Shown: piece by piece, positions 19,687 to 20,096 of the stretch
Layout of the letters: each line of letters starts with the position of its first letter
Position numbering within the stretch: the stretch's first letter is position 1
Source of the DNA: a virus
Virus record (IMG/VR): IMGVR_UViG_3300000930_000116
Span: 1-20,096 of that record
Length of the DNA: 20,096 nt
Direction: 5' to 3' (one strand)
Notes under the pieces: model-generated
The model's database searches: none
The model's input: only the letters and a program-made list of their open reading frames with translations
What the model was told of the DNA's origin: nothing
Position numbers and translations under genes: made by a program

Positions 19687-20096
19687 ATGTCTAATGAATA
19701 TCTCTGGGTCGAAAAGTATCGGCCCACAAAAATATCTCAATGTATCTTACCTAAAGATATTAAAACAACCTTCCAAGCTATTGTTGATACTGGTGAGCTG
19801 CCTAATATGCTTCTCACTGGTACAGCAGGCTTAGGTAAAACAACTGTTGCAAAGGCTCTGTGCAAAGAGCTTGAGCTTGATTACATTATAATCAATGGTT
19901 CTGAAGACGGAAACATTGACACACTTCGTGGTAAGATAAAACAATTTGCATCGACTGTTTCTTTGCAAGGTGGTTATAAAGTAGTGATACTTGATGAAGC
20001 CGATTATCTAAATCCACAATCAACACAACCTGCGCTGCGTGGCTTTATAGAAGAGTTTAGCAGCAATTGCCGGTTTATTCTTACTTGTAATTTTAA
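19687..20096 (+). CDS. 44: gp44 clamp loader ATPase subunit (partial, 5' part)
   Basis: The first 136 residues are present, open at the window's right edge (T4 gp44 is 319 aa). The start at 19687 has AGGG 7 nt upstream. The sequence YLWVEKYRPTKISQCILP is the typical AAA+ clamp-loader opening (T4 has LEQKYRPSTIDECILPA). Walker A GTAGLGKTT is at 45-53, followed by VAKALCKELELDYIIINGSE (T4 has VAKALCHDVNADMMFVNGSD). Walker B is VVILDEAD at 99-106, where T4 has DEFD, and SSNCRFILTCN is the sensor 1 strand (T4 has SSNCSIIITAN). With gp62 it opens and loads the gp45 ring at primer-template junctions and, for late transcription, at nicks. Gp62 is not in the window. Confidence 0.96.
   Translation, partial: MSNEYLWVEKYRPTKISQCILPKDIKTTFQAIVDTGELPNMLLTGTAGLGKTTVAKALCKELELDYIIINGSEDGNIDTLRGKIKQFASTVSLQGGYKVVILDEADYLNPQSTQPALRGFIEEFSSNCRFILTCNF

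Noticed and set aside
1-20096. tRNA genes, CRISPR arrays, insertion sequences, introns or homing endonucleases
   Set aside because: By eye I found no cloverleaf, no regularly spaced direct repeats, no transposase and no interrupted core gene. All conserved genes read through intact.

Overview
The window is part of the genome of a T4-like (straboviral/exo-T-even) contractile-tailed phage. The virion-assembly genes gp13-14-15-16-17-18-19-20-67-(68)-21-22-23 lie in the canonical T4 order. They are followed by recombination, late-transcription and replication genes: a gp19-like protein, uvsY, uvsW, gp55, gp47, gp46, gp45 and gp44. Running this second block straight after gp23, without gp24, hoc or soc, resembles marine T4-like phages of cyanobacteria and proteobacteria more than T4 itself. 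The DNA is moderately AT-rich. No host marker or auxiliary metabolic gene is present, so the host cannot be named.

Layout. 1-3728: neck, tail-terminator and terminase genes, tightly packed and partly overlapping. 3734-6087: tail sheath and tube, behind a T4-type late promoter (TATAAATA). 6095-7645: portal, behind a CATAAATA late-like box that abuts a terminator hairpin. 7663-11213: prohead core, protease, scaffold and major capsid protein, behind another TATAAATA box, closed by a tandem hairpin terminator at 11230-11284. 11283-11901: the only minus-strand genes, three small coupled unknown ORFs (84, 53 and 67 aa) with their own sigma70-like promoter and a terminator facing their end. 11991-15170: late box, gp19-like protein, uvsY, a 73-aa unknown, uvsW, and a 147-aa possible Sm-like protein. 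15171-15321: a 151-bp intergenic region with two divergent sigma70-type promoters. 15322-18697: gp55, gp47 and gp46, with stop/start overlaps. 18724-20096: gp45, a 76-aa unknown, and gp44 cut by the window end.

Working together: gp55 recognises the TATAAATA boxes that drive the virion genes, with the gp45 clamp loaded by gp44 as coactivator. Gp46/47, UvsY and UvsW carry out recombination-dependent replication, producing concatemers that gp16/gp17 package through gp20 into gp23 heads matured by gp21.

The least ordinary parts are the minus-strand mini-operon, a matching antisense-facing promoter at 15201-15229, a shared early-promoter architecture (TTTACA-like, exactly 17 bp, TATAAT-like), a tail-tube paralogue beside uvsY, and a late promoter box set against a terminator hairpin.
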